Below are positions 32,649 to 46,000 of a stretch of 64,000 bases of DNA, in pieces. The notes beneath the pieces are model-generated. The model was not told the DNA's origin. It was given only the letters and a program-made list of their open reading frames with translations, and searched no databases. Both the position numbers and the translations under genes were made by a program. Numbering within the stretch: the stretch's first letter is position 1; the number at the start of each line of letters is the position of its first letter. Source of the stretch: Nemertoderma westbladi (lineage: Eukaryota; Xenacoelomorpha; Nemertodermatida; Nemertodermatidae); the NCBI GenBank assembly GCA_032718475.1, contig JAUCBJ010008575.1, positions 124,001-188,000 on the forward strand. Direction: 5' to 3'.

Positions 32649-34852
32649 AACTACTACTACTACTACTAGGTCGAGCGAACTCGGACAGTGGAAATGAGAT
32701 CCTTCCAGGTTTCCCGATTCTCCATAGTTGTCGCAATTTCGTTTCTCCCAAGTTCAGTATCCCTTTCAAGTTGATCTATATATGTTATGGCCGGTCGTCC
32801 ACGACTACGCTTTCCATGAGTTGGTTGCCAGAGAAGTAGATCTGGTATGACCTCGTCTTTACTTCGCCAGCAGTGCCCACTGAATCTTAATCTGCGTTCA
32901 CGGAGGGTGGTTGACACAGGTGGTATTGTACCATAAAGCTCGGCGTTTGTCATGTGTTGTCTCCAGCTGATGTTTAGGGCTGCCCTTAGTAGTCTTGTGT
33001 AGCACCCATAAATTCGTTGTTCAAGTGATTTAGTCAGTGTTCAGGTCTCACCCCCGTATAAAAATACACTTTCCACTGTGGCTCGAAAGAACTTAGTCTT
33101 CAGGTGCATGGAGAGATCTGATTTCCAGATGGTATCCATTTTTGATAGAGCTACCCAAGCCTTTGCTTTCCTAACTTCTATGTCCTTTTTGCTACTCTCT
33201 ATTCATGATCCAAGGTACTGGAAGTCATCGACCTTCCTTAGTTGATTATTATCAATGGTTGTCAAGTTTCCATCAACATTAAAGGTCATGAATTCGGTCT
33301 TTGTAGCATTTATATGCAATCCAACCTCCTTAGCAGCCCTCTCCATTTTATTTAGTAGAAGCTGCGCATCTGCTAGCGTATTAGTGAGCAGGGCGATGTC
33401 ATCCGCAAAGTCGGTGTCTGTGACTGTAGTTGCCGGATATCTACTACTTCTGCGTTCTTGAAGTGTGAATCCCAGATCTTCACCCTTTGTGGCCGTCCTC
33501 ATTGCGTAATCCAGCACAATTACAAATAGTAATGGTGCTAATGTGTCACCTTGCAGTACGCCAGCCTGGATTGAGAAAAACTCAGTTTCACCATCTGGTG
33601 AGAGTACCTGCGCTTCTGTGTCACAATATAACAATCCAATGCCAGCAACAATTACTTCTGGTATTCCATAAGCTCTTAGGATTTCAAGCATTTTACCTCT
33701 ATGGATGGAGTAGAATGCCTTCTTGAAGTCCACAAAAGTCATGACAGCGGGGAGATTCTTTGACTTAATTCCTTCAATCAGTCTCCGTAGTGCAAGTATC
33801 TGAGCTATTGTTGATCTACTTGGTCGAAATCCGTTTTGGCTCTTACGCAGTAGTTTCTCTATGTGAGGCCTAATCCTATATAGAATCATTTTGTTGTATA
33901 TTTTGGCAGCTACCACAAGCAGACAGATCCCACGATAGTTTGTTGGTATGCCGAGGTCTCCTTTCTTGGGGAGAGGCTTTAGTTGACCTTTAGTCCAAAT
34001 TGGTGGTGGCTTTTCCCCTTTTATCCTGTATGTACTTTTCCTGGCTGATGTTGTAGGCCAATTTAAGATCGTCCTTAGCTTTCTCAACCTTGTTAATGTT
34101 TTCGGTTGTTGGTTGTTCGGTTTTAACTTTGTAGGCTATCTTAAGATCTTCTCTCTTACAAGTAATCTCAGAGTTTTGCCATGGCACATACTGTTTTCGT
34201 TTGGGTTTCTGGGGGATATGCCTTTTAGCTGATTCCTTGTGGGCTGTTATTATATTCTGATATATTGAATCGGTGGATTGGTCTTCATCCATTGCTAGTG
34301 CGATCCAAGTGCAATCCAATCATCCAAGTGCTTCAAAGCGGTTTTGAACTTCTACTGTATAAGCATCCTTTACAGCATTGTCAGTTCTGAGTTTTTCCCA
34401 GTCATAGTTGATTTGCTGGCTCTCAAACTGAGTCTTATCTCTGCAGTCACAATTCTGTGGTCCGAACCAATTAGGTTGAACGAGCTGTATGCCTCGCAGT
34501 TGATCATGCTGTTTCTCCACTTTTTGTTTATAAGGATGTAATCCACTTGTGCTTTCGTTCCATTAGGGTATTGAAAGGTCCATAGCTTCCCCTTACTCTT
34601 TTCGAATGTGTTGTTTGTTGGTATCAATTCACATTATTCCATTAGGTCTAAAAGTAAGTACCCATTTCTGTTAGAACTGGTGTTATAGGTGTAACCCTTG
34701 ATGTCTTCTGGGCCAATTTGCGCATTCAGGTCTCCAGCAATGACTTTAACATTGTGTCTCGGAATGTCCTTTATAAGTCCAATCAGTTCTTCATAAAACT
34801 TGACTGCTTGTTCTGGCTCTGAGGCATTGGTTGGACTGTAGCAACATATAAC
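32649..34852 (-). mobile_element. second RTE subfamily, 5' truncated and decayed
   Basis: Its 3' end appears at 32649-32668 as a CTA microsatellite followed by GGTCGAGCGAACTC, the same type of tail as the intact RTE but a different 3' UTR. Coding pieces on the minus strand are well diverged from the intact copies. The 5' end meets a 410-bp dispersed repeat at 34853, so the element was truncated or interrupted there. Confidence 0.85.
32666..34850 (-). pseudogene. RTE endonuclease-reverse transcriptase, second subfamily, multiply broken
   Basis: Endonuclease pieces lie at 34873-34634 (TVICCYSPTNASEPEQAV, VIAGDLNAQIGP) and 34627-34370 (KAQVDYILINKKW, GSDHRIVTAEIRLSLR). RT pieces lie at 34319-33990 and 34087-33203: LKPLPKKGDLG, SQNGFRPSRSTIAQILALRR, TFVDFKKAFYSIHR, AGVLQGDTLAPLLFV, DTDFADDIALLTN. 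The C-terminal part is at 32953-32666 (RLRFSGHCWRSKDE, RGRPAITYIDQLERDT). Stops and shifts separate the pieces. This is a close family to many animal RTE-like elements. Confidence 0.85.
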
Positions 34853-35262
34853 TGTAAAAGCTTTTGCGGACATAACAAGTCATTTTTTCCCGTAATGCGC
34901 AGTGTGGGAGCTTTTGCGGACATAACAAGTCATTTTTCCCGCAATGCGCAGAATACTCTAAAATAGCCCTGAATGTATCCAACTCCGTGATGGGAAGGAA
35001 TCAGAGCCCCGATGACGAAATCTATCAGCTGATTCTCTGTGGACGTGGAACTTTTCTTTGTTCTGCCTAGTCAGCCAATCAGAGCGATTTTCCCCCTTAT
35101 GTCTTACAGAGGCCTATGGAAACCCGCGCAATGCATTACGGTCTTTGTTTACCTTTTTCTGAGCCTCAGAACCGGCTTGGAATTCTTCTGTGCTTCTGTG
35201 TGGAAGTTTCAGACTTTGGCCTAAACATCGGATGGCTTTGATTACAAGAACGTAAAACTATT
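34853..35262. repeat. dispersed repeat, copy 1 (410 bp)
   Basis: About 95% identical to 53915-54316 in the same orientation. Shared sequence starts TGTAAAAGCTTTTGCGG and ends GTAAAACTATT. The first part is a 50-bp unit (AGCTTTTGCGGACATAACAA and onward) repeated twice. It contains AGCCAATCAGAGCG (a CCAAT-type box). This copy has 8 extra bases (CTGTGCTT) near 35190, which accounts for the length difference. No terminal inverted repeats, poly-A tail or tRNA promoter boxes were seen, so the repeat type is unknown. Confidence 0.9.
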
Positions 35263-37929
35263 AACAATTCAACTACCTTACTTGGATACACATTTCATAA
35301 CTGCATTATGTAACACATACTGACTGTTCACCGCATTATTTTACTTCTGTCATTAATTGTTGTTATGTTAATGGATATTGCTGTTATATTTGGAGAATAC
35401 CGATAAATAATCATAAAACCCCCAATCTTCTTGATTACTGAAGGTAAGAGGAACAGGCTTACCGGTAGCAATTGCGACTTACATTATAGTGGTTTTTGTG
35501 TGAATTAAATGCTATTTCATAATCCCTACATGTGTCAGTTGCGATCCTCCTTATATATGATCAAATTCAGTGACGGTCGGCAGATCAGTGTGAAGTAGTG
35601 TGAAGTCGTGTGAAGTAGTGTGAAGGTTAATAAAGCATCTCCTAAAGAATGCGCTATTTACGAAACTCTGTGGCCATCTAGTTGTGATTAGTATAAGTCA
35701 TAACTCTGTTTTTATACTTAAAGCGCCACGTCCTAAAGGAACTGTTAATATTTCCCCGAAAATAAATATATTGTCAGAGATTATATAGTAACGATCAATC
35801 GAATAATACAGTAGGTCTACACCACAATCACTATCAAAGTATCCGAATCCAGTCTCCCAAAACCGTGGGTGAAAGGTCGCGCACAGACTGGCTTCGGCTG
35901 ATGTAACTTCAGTACACTAGGTAATTGTTAAAGACTAAGGTCGATTTATAAATAAGAGGACATCTCAAATTGGCAGGTTAAACTGCTAAAGGTCTAAAAG
36001 CGCGAACATTAATAGTTTTAAACTCTTGATTGCACAGTAGGCAATAAATATATTTTGTCTATTGTTCTGGTAAGAACAATAATAGATTTTTAAGTTTCTT
36101 TATTGCACCGTAGGCAATAAAGTCGAATGTACCGGTCGGACGGTAAGCTGTAGGCCTAACTGCCCAACTACCCGAACCAGTACTTACAAGTACAGCAGTA
36201 TTTTTCGATTATATACCGGTAGGTCTTGATTTTAATCAGGGACTGCAGCCCTGGTTTTTATTGAGATTTTACTTATTTCTGTCAGTTTTATTTATCTGTA
36301 AGTGTAATATTGAGCAGAAGGCGTGTAAGCCTGCTCAGATTGTATAAATAATTTGTAGGCCGGATTGTTGTCTAGCTGTTGTTGGGTCTGACGCGATTGC
36401 AGTGTGTGTAGAGTGTCTGTCCGATAAAGTGCTAGTTAGGAAGGTGGGGGCATCCAGTGTTGTAAGGTAAATCCCCCCCGAAAGAATAAGTCGTACTACT
36501 TGGTTAGAACGCCTACTAACTAACCATTTCGGAGTCTGCATATACTGTAGTTTATTTAGGCTTGACAGTAGTCTGCCAGCATTTGGTCTGTATTTTATTT
36601 AAATAGTCTGCACGGGTAGCGTAACATTTATTATTCAGAGTCTATGCGAGTATTCGCAACCACCAATTCCCCAAGTTTATTCCTACAGTAATTGTGCTTG
36701 TTATACATACCGTTATAGTTAAATTAACCCCGGTACTACATCAGGGCTGCTTGGCGTAGGTAAAGACTGGTGATTTTGTGCTCCGGTCACTCCAGCAGAT
36801 ACCGTGGTTCTTTTGGCTGTTCAAGTATATTTAACTGCTGGTTATTTGTTGTATAAGTACTTGTACCTAATTTAGGGTTTAGAGTACAGTGCTTTCCGAA
36901 AGTAATTTAGTGTGTAGGCAGTATATTTGTGTTGTAACGTGGTTAATAGGCACGTTAGCTCTGGTTGGCTTCGGTAATTAACCTCTAGGTAAGGACACTT
37001 CGGGTACATAACGTAGTACTTATAGAGCTAAGACTATAAGTCGTCAGACGGTGGTATTTTCTTATCTGGACAATGCAACTTGCTTACTACTGCTTTATTG
37101 TTTTCAAATACCATAGTTTCCTGTCAGTTTGTAAGAACCAGAAATTCTAACTCCTTGTTAGGCTGGTTTGTAGATTTCTTGTAAAATTACCCTAACAAAT
37201 TGTACGTGTAACTTGTTATTGTTTATTTAGAGATTGTAATCTCAAACTGTAATTGTAAGTAATTTGTAGTGATAAGTAACTTAGTAAAGTAGAATTATCT
37301 GTGTAGTGACTCCTTACCCAGAAATAATAACATTTATTTCAAACATTGTCAAAACCCATTATACGGGTATATATATATATTTATAAATCAACTCAATCAG
37401 ATTTATAAAATAGTAGGCCTGTTATACACCAATCAGGTCTTAATATCAGTTGGACTACTGCTTGATAACAGTAATAAGTAAAAGGGAAGTAACCCTAAAA
37501 TTCAGAAATTCAGTTATTATAAAATAATTGACATTACCGGTATTTACAGTAGGCTTATTAAATATATTTATATAAATTTAGGCTGAAATTATATACTGGT
37601 ATTCTGTGACTAATCCTAGTCTGTCTGTAACAATACTTATATTTATATTTACTATAGGTGTATACCGGTATTTACGGTAGGCTTATTATATTTATTTATA
37701 TAAATTTAGGCTGAAATTATATACTGGTATTCTGTGACTAATCCTAGTCTGTAATAATACTTATATATATACAATAAGTGTATACCGGTATTTTAATATA
37801 TTATATATATATCACGTTACACTGAGTAACGGTATCGGTAATTAATTACTAGGTTTACAGTTGATACTGAATTACTAGACTTGCTTAAACTGTCGTTATA
37901 GTAGTAGGCATTCAACTGTAAAGTAAATC
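35263..37929. other. noncoding stretch, probably including BEL-1 leader and 5' LTR
   Basis: No gene seen. The 5' LTR and primer-binding site of the BEL element at 37930 should lie here, but no matching second LTR was found by eye downstream of its integrase. Short repeats include GTGTGAAGTAGT near 35590-35630. Confidence 0.4.
37537..37800. repeat. about 125-bp tandem duplication upstream of BEL-1 gag
   Basis: A block starting CCGGTATTTACAGTAGGCTT at 37537 is repeated at 37664 with a few deletions, and its first bases start again at 37784. Confidence 0.85.
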
Positions 37930-40016
37930 ATGGCTGACACAAATCAAACACTGTCAGATAGTCTCCTAGAAAGAACAGTCTGCGACTCAGATAAGAGTAT
38001 AGAACATCTGAGACCGAAGTCCAAGTCCCCTCCTACTGTAAGAAAGGTCATCCCTACAGTAGTAGTATCAGACCCTAGGCTAGTAAAGCACCATAGGTCT
38101 ATCATAGGCACTAGGGCTCAAGTTAAGCGAGACCAAGAGGCAGCTGTTAAACAGCAGCAGCACCAGAGCCGAGAACTTATTTCTCAACGGCACGATAACT
38201 CTAGTAGTTCAGACACTGTAGAGTTGACGCCCGAGATTGGAGCAATGATGGCAGAAGCAGTTTATCCAGATCCACTTCTAATTCTTCCTGGAGCCGTACT
38301 CACTAGAGTATTGATCGGTGTGGAAGAACATCAAATCGATTGGGCGAGAAGTAAGCGATCGCCCAGGGACAGTTATGCGGGATACACGATGGAGGAACTG
38401 AGGTCTATTGTCGAGACGCAATGGAACTTCCCCGGACCCGGACTCCCGTTTAACTTATCGGAAGCTGCCTGGGAGGACTTATACAGGATGGGAGTAGTAA
38501 GGGACACTCGAGATCCAGCTGTGTGGAAGAGGTCGGCAGCAGGATATGTCCAGAGATTCTTCAGTTCTTTGGAGCGATTAGAAGAACACCCATTTCAACA
38601 ACGTCAAGGACCTCAAGAGCAGGGAGAGCTGCTTTATCAAGTACGAGAACGAATTTTACGGATCAGACTAATCCTTTCGGCCTTTGAGGAAGCCTCGAAG
38701 AGGAGCCAAGACACGTCGCTACAAGTGGCCGTAAAAACTTGGTTCCAACAGGTGAGTCTTAAAGTCCAGGGAATGACACAATGGAAAGCTCAGTTAACCG
38801 AGCGCATGACCCACGGAGAATCAACAGACGCAACCTTTTCTCAGGTGGAAGGCGAAGTTACATCCGAGAAACCTCAGAAGAAGGATGCTATTGACATCTA
38901 TCTGTCGGACTATCAAGGATTTATAGGTGACAAAGAGTTAAGGAGATGGCTAGCTGGACTTCACCCTAATAGTGAGGGAGCCAAATTTGTGGTGGACTCG
39001 TTAGATGCGGAAATATTTGCCGCGGAGCAGGCAAATTTGATGAAAGCATCCTCATCGCTATGGACCAAGAAGAGCAGCTAAAGAAAAAGCAAATAGAAGA
39101 CCGAAGGTCAGCGATTGCGGCAGAATCTGAAAGGAAAGCGGCAGTGGTCGCGGCAGAATCTGAAAGGAAAGCGGCAGAGGCTGAAAGGAAAGCAGCAGCG
39201 GTCGCGGCAGAATCTGAAAGGAAAGTGGCAGAGGCTGAAAGGAAAGCGGCAGCAGTCGCGGCAGAATCTGAAAGGAAAGCGGCAGAGGCTGAAAGAAAAG
39301 CGGCAGCAGCAGCGGCAGAATCTGAAAGAAAAGCGGCAGTGGCTGACGCAGAAAGACGAGCATCTGAAGAGACAACCCAACTAGAGTTGGAAAATCTTCA
39401 AGCAAAGCAAGATTACTTAAATAAACAGAGAACAGCTACTCAGCTGCAGCTGCTAAGTCGATCTACTCCCAGGAGACAGGGATTTACATCCTCTGATGAA
39501 GGCGATACAACAGATCCTGAAGGTAGAGGAAATAAATCTCGTTCCAGCGGACGTAGAAGAACGCCACACCGTCAGAAATTGCCTAATTTGCCTCCAGCTG
39601 TGAGAAGGCAACTAGCTAGTGTAGATTTAAGTAATCCTGAGCCTACAGACCAAATTATTAGAGTAGAAAGACTCCCTACTATAGTAGATAAGCCTGAAAT
39701 AATTAGGCCTGTCCTCGAAGCCACTCCCTCTGTGATAGAGACACCTGTACTTCCAGAACCTAACTCTAAATTCCCTTTGCACAGCACTAAACTACCTGTG
39801 CCCAGTAGACTAGCCCCTGAATCACTCCCGGTCCTGGATGCCGAGCAAGACATAAATGACTTGTCTCCCGTCGTCCCCACGTGTCACCCAGCTACCACGT
39901 TGGCGGCTCCCGCGGCAGCGGTTGAGTGGGTGGACGAGGGACGGCGGGGGATGAATCGCCTGCTTGGGCAGCTGGAAGAGCATAAACGCCTTTCTTCCCA
40001 GCATGTCCGAGAGTAG
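37930..40016 (+). pseudogene. BEL-1 gag-like region
   Basis: The ATG at 37930 opens a 383-codon frame (MADTNQTLSDSLLERTV). It includes YAGYTMEELRSIVETQWNF and a helical core around VRERILRIRLILSAFEEASK, and ends at 39081. It overlaps by 22 bp a second frame (39060-40016) that starts with a 54-bp/18-residue repeat of Ala/Glu/Arg/Lys, then a Pro/Ser-rich linker. A TAG at 40014 separates this from the pol frame, which continues in the same register. The protein should form the particle that packages the RNA. The overlap could be a programmed frameshift but is more simply an indel, since the rest of the element is decayed. Confidence 0.75.
39116..39345 (+). repeat. 54-bp in-frame repeat in BEL-1 gag
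   Basis: About four units of 54 bp encoding AAESERKAAEAERKAAAV-type peptides, a continuous charged helix (predicted coiled coil). The period keeps the reading frame. Confidence 0.92.
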
Positions 40017-40046
40017 GAAGGGACTGTTCAGCAGTTAAAGGGAACA

Positions 40047-43000
40047 GTGAGAGAGAGTAGGTTAGAGTTGCAAGAGGTACAGCAGAGTATCGCTTTAGAG
40101 CGCGATAAATTAGTAAATATACAAATGGGTATACCACCACCCCATGTAACAATGTGTCAGCCCGTTAGGTCTGAAGTATTTCATGCGCAAGGTGTGGAGC
40201 CTACACGCATCTATACTGCTAGTGAAGTAGAAACTCCTATAGTAAACCCTATTAAGGGTAATTATAAACCTGTGGATAATGATATCCCATACAGATCTGA
40301 TCATAATCCGAGAAATTTATATACCGATAACTCGATATTAAATAATACGATGGCTCAAGAAAGTTTTACACGTCAAATGGCTAGAACCGAAGCCCGTCAA
40401 GCGGTAAAGGTGGGAGAGGTCGTCAAGTTTAATGGAGATGAGATGAAATGGTTACCTTTTAATGAATATTATAAAGATAACATACAGAACTCTGTACTAT
40501 CCAACGGAGAGAAACTTAGATTCCTCATCGAGTGCCTGGAAGGACCTCCCAAGTTAATAGCGTTAAAAATTATTGGACATCCAGATGGATTAAGACAAGT
40601 TTGGGATACACTAAACATCAGGTATGGTAATAGGACTAACATAGCTAGGTATTTGTATGTGAAATTAGTAGTGCCCCGAAAGTTTCTTAGCAGCGGGATT
40701 ATAGAATTTTCCGCTGAGATTCAGGAGATCAGTAGACAGCTAGATTGGTTAGGTAAGTCTCAGGAATACCAGAGTTCTATGGTTGTTGGAGCCATAGCAT
40801 CTAATTTGCCAAAGGGTGGAGTAGGTACTCGTTGGGACAAAAAGGTTCTCTATATGATGGACCAGCAACAAAGAGACCCTACCATGGCTGATCTCATGTC
40901 ATTCTTAAATGGAGAGGTAAGATTACAGCTCCTAAAGCAGTCCAGAGAAAAGACACCGGAAAGTAAGGTGAGTGAAAAACCCGTTTCTAGGAGAAAGGTA
41001 ACACCAGTGTGTTATACAGACGACAGCGAAAGCCAAACCTCATACGAGGAGAACAGCGGGAAAGACACCGAAAGATCTTATTATGTCAATAAAACTCGGA
41101 AAGACGTAAGTAAATCTAAGTCTCGAACCAGTGACAGGAGAGAACAGGTAACAACTCCTCCTACGTCTCCTAAGAGAATTCATGGAAGAAAGCCCGAGGA
41201 AAGAACGAGTGTGCACAATGTTACCCAAGGTAAAGTAAGTAACATCAAACCAAAATGTGCGCTGTGCGACGGGCCACACCGTTTAAGTGTGTGTGATGAA
41301 TTCTTAAAGAAATCCCTAAAAGATAGACGTGAAGTCATGTGGGATAAGCGGTTGTGTTATAATTGCCTCAGACAAGGACACCAATGGCGAACCTGTTACT
41401 CCGACGCAAGGTGTGCTAAGTGCGGCGCGAAACATCATATCTTGTTGCACACTGAATTCGAAAGAAACAGCCCGAGTCAGGTAAGTGAGTCCGAACTACA
41501 TGTCCAATTCAGTGATGTGAACGACACTGACCAAAGTTCTGAGATGGAAGGATTCTATACGGATGAATTCTCCGACGAAAACGAATCCTGTTACCTAATA
41601 AACACCGCAGTGTATCAAGCACTTACGTATGAGAAGGAAACCGATAGTGAGCTCCCCCTAACTATTCCTGACCGACAACCATCTTGGAAAGCACCAACTT
41701 CCAACGTAGGAATCCGAGAATTTCCCGTAGTGCAGTTGAGAGTCCACGGGTCAGAAAAGAGCTATATAGTGAACACCCTCCTTGACTCCGGCAGCACAGG
41801 AACATTCATCGACAAAGAACTAGCCGAAGACATCTTTGCTGGACAACCCAAGTTCCGAACTAAGTTGAACCTTTCAGGAATTATGCAGGTTTGGAAATCC
41901 ACAGTAGCTACAGATTACTACGTGGGTGCGTTGTCCACTCCCCAGGATGAACTAGAAGAACATAGCGTAAGGTCGGTAAAAATGGTGGCAATCAAGAACT
42001 TTGCTACTAGGCAAGTGGAGCCTTACAACTGGGATGAAGACCATTTTACCCAGCAACATGATATCCCTAGATTCAACACTGATTACCCAGGGGTGCAGAT
42101 ATTAATCGGCCAAAATGCGCACAAAGCGCTAGAGACATTAGAAAAACGGCCTGCTCGACCGCAACCATTACAAACGTACGCGGGAAGAACGAGAGTAGGT
42201 TGGTACTTCACTGGACCTTCCCGTAGAACCCTAATGGAAAGACTCCCTAATGAGAGGATACATCAGGTGAGTGAATGGGAAGAAGAAATCAGTGAGGGAG
42301 AAACCACAACTGAGGGAACACCATACTCCTCAGATATTGACGATATTAACCAATTATATGACGAGGAAAATACAATCGACCTCCTCACCGAAAATAAAAC
42401 TTGGTTAAACCAAGTAAACTTGTGCCATCTCATCGATCAACATGGCGGACAATTCACATATAATGACGAATTAAACAAAGTGATAGATCGATACAACAAT
42501 AAAATCCGTCATGAACACGCCGTACGATTCTTTACTCAAGAAGCCGTAGAGCCTAATTCCTACAACAAAGCTTTGTCCGTTGAGGAAGAGAGAGCCAAGC
42601 AGATTCAGGAAACGACAACTCATTATCTGAAAGACGGGGGTCGCTATGAGATTGGTCTTCCGTTCAGACGGCGAGAACCCAACTTTATAAATAACCGACC
42701 TTTAGCGGAAAAAAGAATCGCGCAATTACATCGGCGTCTTACAGCCAACGTTCCAGCTAGGGAAATGTATAAAACCCAGCTGAAGAAATTTATCGATAAA
42801 GGATACGCGGAGCGAGTACCGGAAGAAACACCCATAATGGAGAGAACGTTTTATCTAACACATCATTACGTTCCCAAGCTCGGTAAACCCAACGAAGTTC
42901 GAGTAGTGTTCGACGGCTCCACCCTTTATATGGGTCAATCCCTGAACTCGGAATTATTGCCGGGACTCAACTTACTCCAATCCTTGTTGGGAATACTATT

Positions 43001-46000
43001 AATATTACGGCAATATTCTATCGCTTTCGCTTCGGATATAGAAGGCATGTTCTTACAAGCTAAGGCGCTGGATAGGGATCGAGACAGCCTACGATTTCTG
43101 TGGTGGCCTCAACCAAAAACCGGTGGAGTACTGGATGACCATCCAGGCTTTCGGGATCATCTCGAGGCCCTCGAACGCTTGTTCAGTAGTGCGTACCACT
43201 GCTGATGACAACCGAGACGCCTTCTCTAAAGCGGTTATCGACAACATCAAACGGGATATATATATGGACGACAATTTAAAGTCCCTCCCATCGGTGGAAG
43301 AAGCCATTGATGTTGCCAAGGGAATGGTGGAGTGCTTGCAACGCGGTGGATTTCGACTAACCAAATTCACTAGTAACTCCCGTGAGTTTCTGGAATCGAT
43401 CCCGGAAGAAGACCGAGGTGTTAAAGATCTGGACCTCATCAAGGACGATCTTCCGGAAACCAAGACGCTTGGTTTAAAAAGGGACACGGAGAGAGATATC
43501 TTGTTTTTTCAGTTAAAACAGCGAGATAATCCAGTTAGAACTAAATGGATTTGTCTAAGTATCCTGAGCACTTATTTCGATCCATTGGGATTTATTAGCC
43601 CAGTTATATTAGTTGCTCGGAGCTTGGTGCAACAAATGTGGCTTGAAAACCACTCGTGGGATGATCCACTTAAGGGAGAACTACTAAAGAAGTGGATGAA
43701 ATGGGAAGATTCTCTACCATCCATCGAGAACTTTACGATTTCCCGTTCATATTTTGGTCACGTTCTCCCCACGTATTCCTATCAACTCCATGTGTTTGGA
43801 GATGCCAGCGATATTTGAATAGGTATAGTAGCCTACCTGAGGGTTGAAACTCTGGATGGAATTAAAGTTGCCTTGGTCACCTCTAAGGCTTTGATAAACA
43901 ACAAACTATGAGTTCCTCGAGTGGAGTTAAAGGCGGCTCTATACGCTACAGCCATCGGCTGGAATGTAACAGAACAGATCGACTATCCACTGGAGAAAAC
44001 TGTCTATTGGACTGATGCTTTACTCGTTTTGGAGTATATAACCAATGAAGTCTGTCAGTTCAGCGTCTTCGTTACCAACAGAGTAGCCATTATACTCAGT
44101 CGCTCTAATGTAGATCAATGGAGACATTGCCCAGGGACATCGCTTCCAGAGGAGCAACTCCTCAAGAACTGATAGATACTCCAGACTGGTTAGGTGGACC
44201 CGACTTCCTGAGTAAAGAAGAGGATGAATGGCCTCATCATCTCACCACGGCTGAGATTAGACAAGCCAAGGGAGCGGAGAAAGTCAAACCTAAAACCCGG
44301 ACGAGTAAATCAAAATTATTTAAACCCGTCATAGATCTGTCTGTACTACACATCTCCGGGGACGACGCTGTGGATCTAAACTCCCCCACCACAAATAAAT
44401 CTGTTGTAGAAATCAGAGAAAGAAACTGGAAATCTGGAACACCAGACGTCTCGCAGGGACTCTCACCTCTCCTGCAGAGAGCAATAAATCATTATAGCTC
44501 CTGGAATCGGCTTTGCAAGGCCGTTGTGTATCTCAAGAGATGTTTCCATCATCACTATCCCAGGACGAAGATCGCTAATGATACCGCTCCAACAATATCC
44601 GAAAAGGTCCATGCTATTAAAGATCTGCCCACTTACAAAGTGTCGGATAGGTTTCTGACGAAGAAGATCAGTTACCAAGAGCATGAAGAAACCAATAAGC
44701 AGATACTGAAACTCCTGCAATGCTATGAAGATTCCGATAAGTATTTCCTGTTGTTGAGAAATCCACAGATGCGCTTAAGGGATCGTTTCTCTAGCACAAT
44801 GATAGATGGGTTAATACGTGTTGGAGGGAGACTAACTAATGCTCCATTATCCTTTGACACTATGTTTCCCATACTCATTAGAAATCTTGAAATACAAATC
44901 AAGATGATTGTAGATGTTCACAGTAGGCTTTACCATGCTGGTAGAGAACAAGTTCTTAGCGAAATTCGAACTCGCTATTATTTTCCTAAGCCCCGTAGAG
45001 CTCTGAACCAAGTTCTTAGGAACTGTATACCCTGTAGGAAATCATTCAGTAGGCCTTTAACACAGCGAGAGGCAGAATTACCTAGGGAATGAGTAAGCTT
45101 CTATGAACCACCCTTTACTAATACTGGTGTGGATTTATTTGGCCCTATTGAAGTATATCTTGCTAGGACTATAGTCAAGCGATGGTGTGTCATCTTTGTC
45201 TGTATGACTTGTAGAGCGATCCATCTAGATATGGTGAACGATCTATATCTACCAACAGCTTCATACTGAGTTTACGCCGACAGATCGCTCGCTTTGGAAC
45301 TAGCAACACGATGAGATCCGACAAGGGAACGAACTTCATTGGCGCCAATAATGAGATCAAAGCTTACGTGAAAGATTGGAACCAAAGACAGGCGGACAAT
45401 CAGCTAAGGGTAACAGCATCTAGCTGGACCTTCAACGCCGCCGACGCCCCTTGGTGGGGAGGAAGTTGGGAGAGATTAATAAGGAGCGTGAAGACCGCAT
45501 TTCGCTTTATAGTGCCTTGCCGCGCGTATCTCACCGACGAACTTTTGCGGACGTTAATGGAAGAAATCGCCGCCTATCTTAACGAGAGACCGCTTATGCC
45601 CGTCTCATCGAGTCCCGACTCCCTAGAAGCGCTACCACCCACGTATTTCCTACTAAAGAAACCTGTAGCCATGCTCCCGCAATCGGAAATCACGGACGGA
45701 GACGAATACTGCCGACAAACTTGGCAACTTATGCAGTTATTATCCCGTCGTTTCGCTGACCATTTCGAAAAACATTATCTCCCTACGCTACAACTTCGAA
45801 CAAAGTGGTTTGCGCAGCAAGAAAACGTCAGCGCCGGAGACATGGTCCTTATTGTGAAATCAGATCTTCCACGAAAGCGGTGGCAGACAGGTCGTATCAT
45901 CGAGACTCATATATCCGATGATGGTTTAGTGCTATCGGTAGAACTCGTCGTCATGCGATGTAACTTTAAGAAACCTGGAATTGTATTCGAAACACAACAA

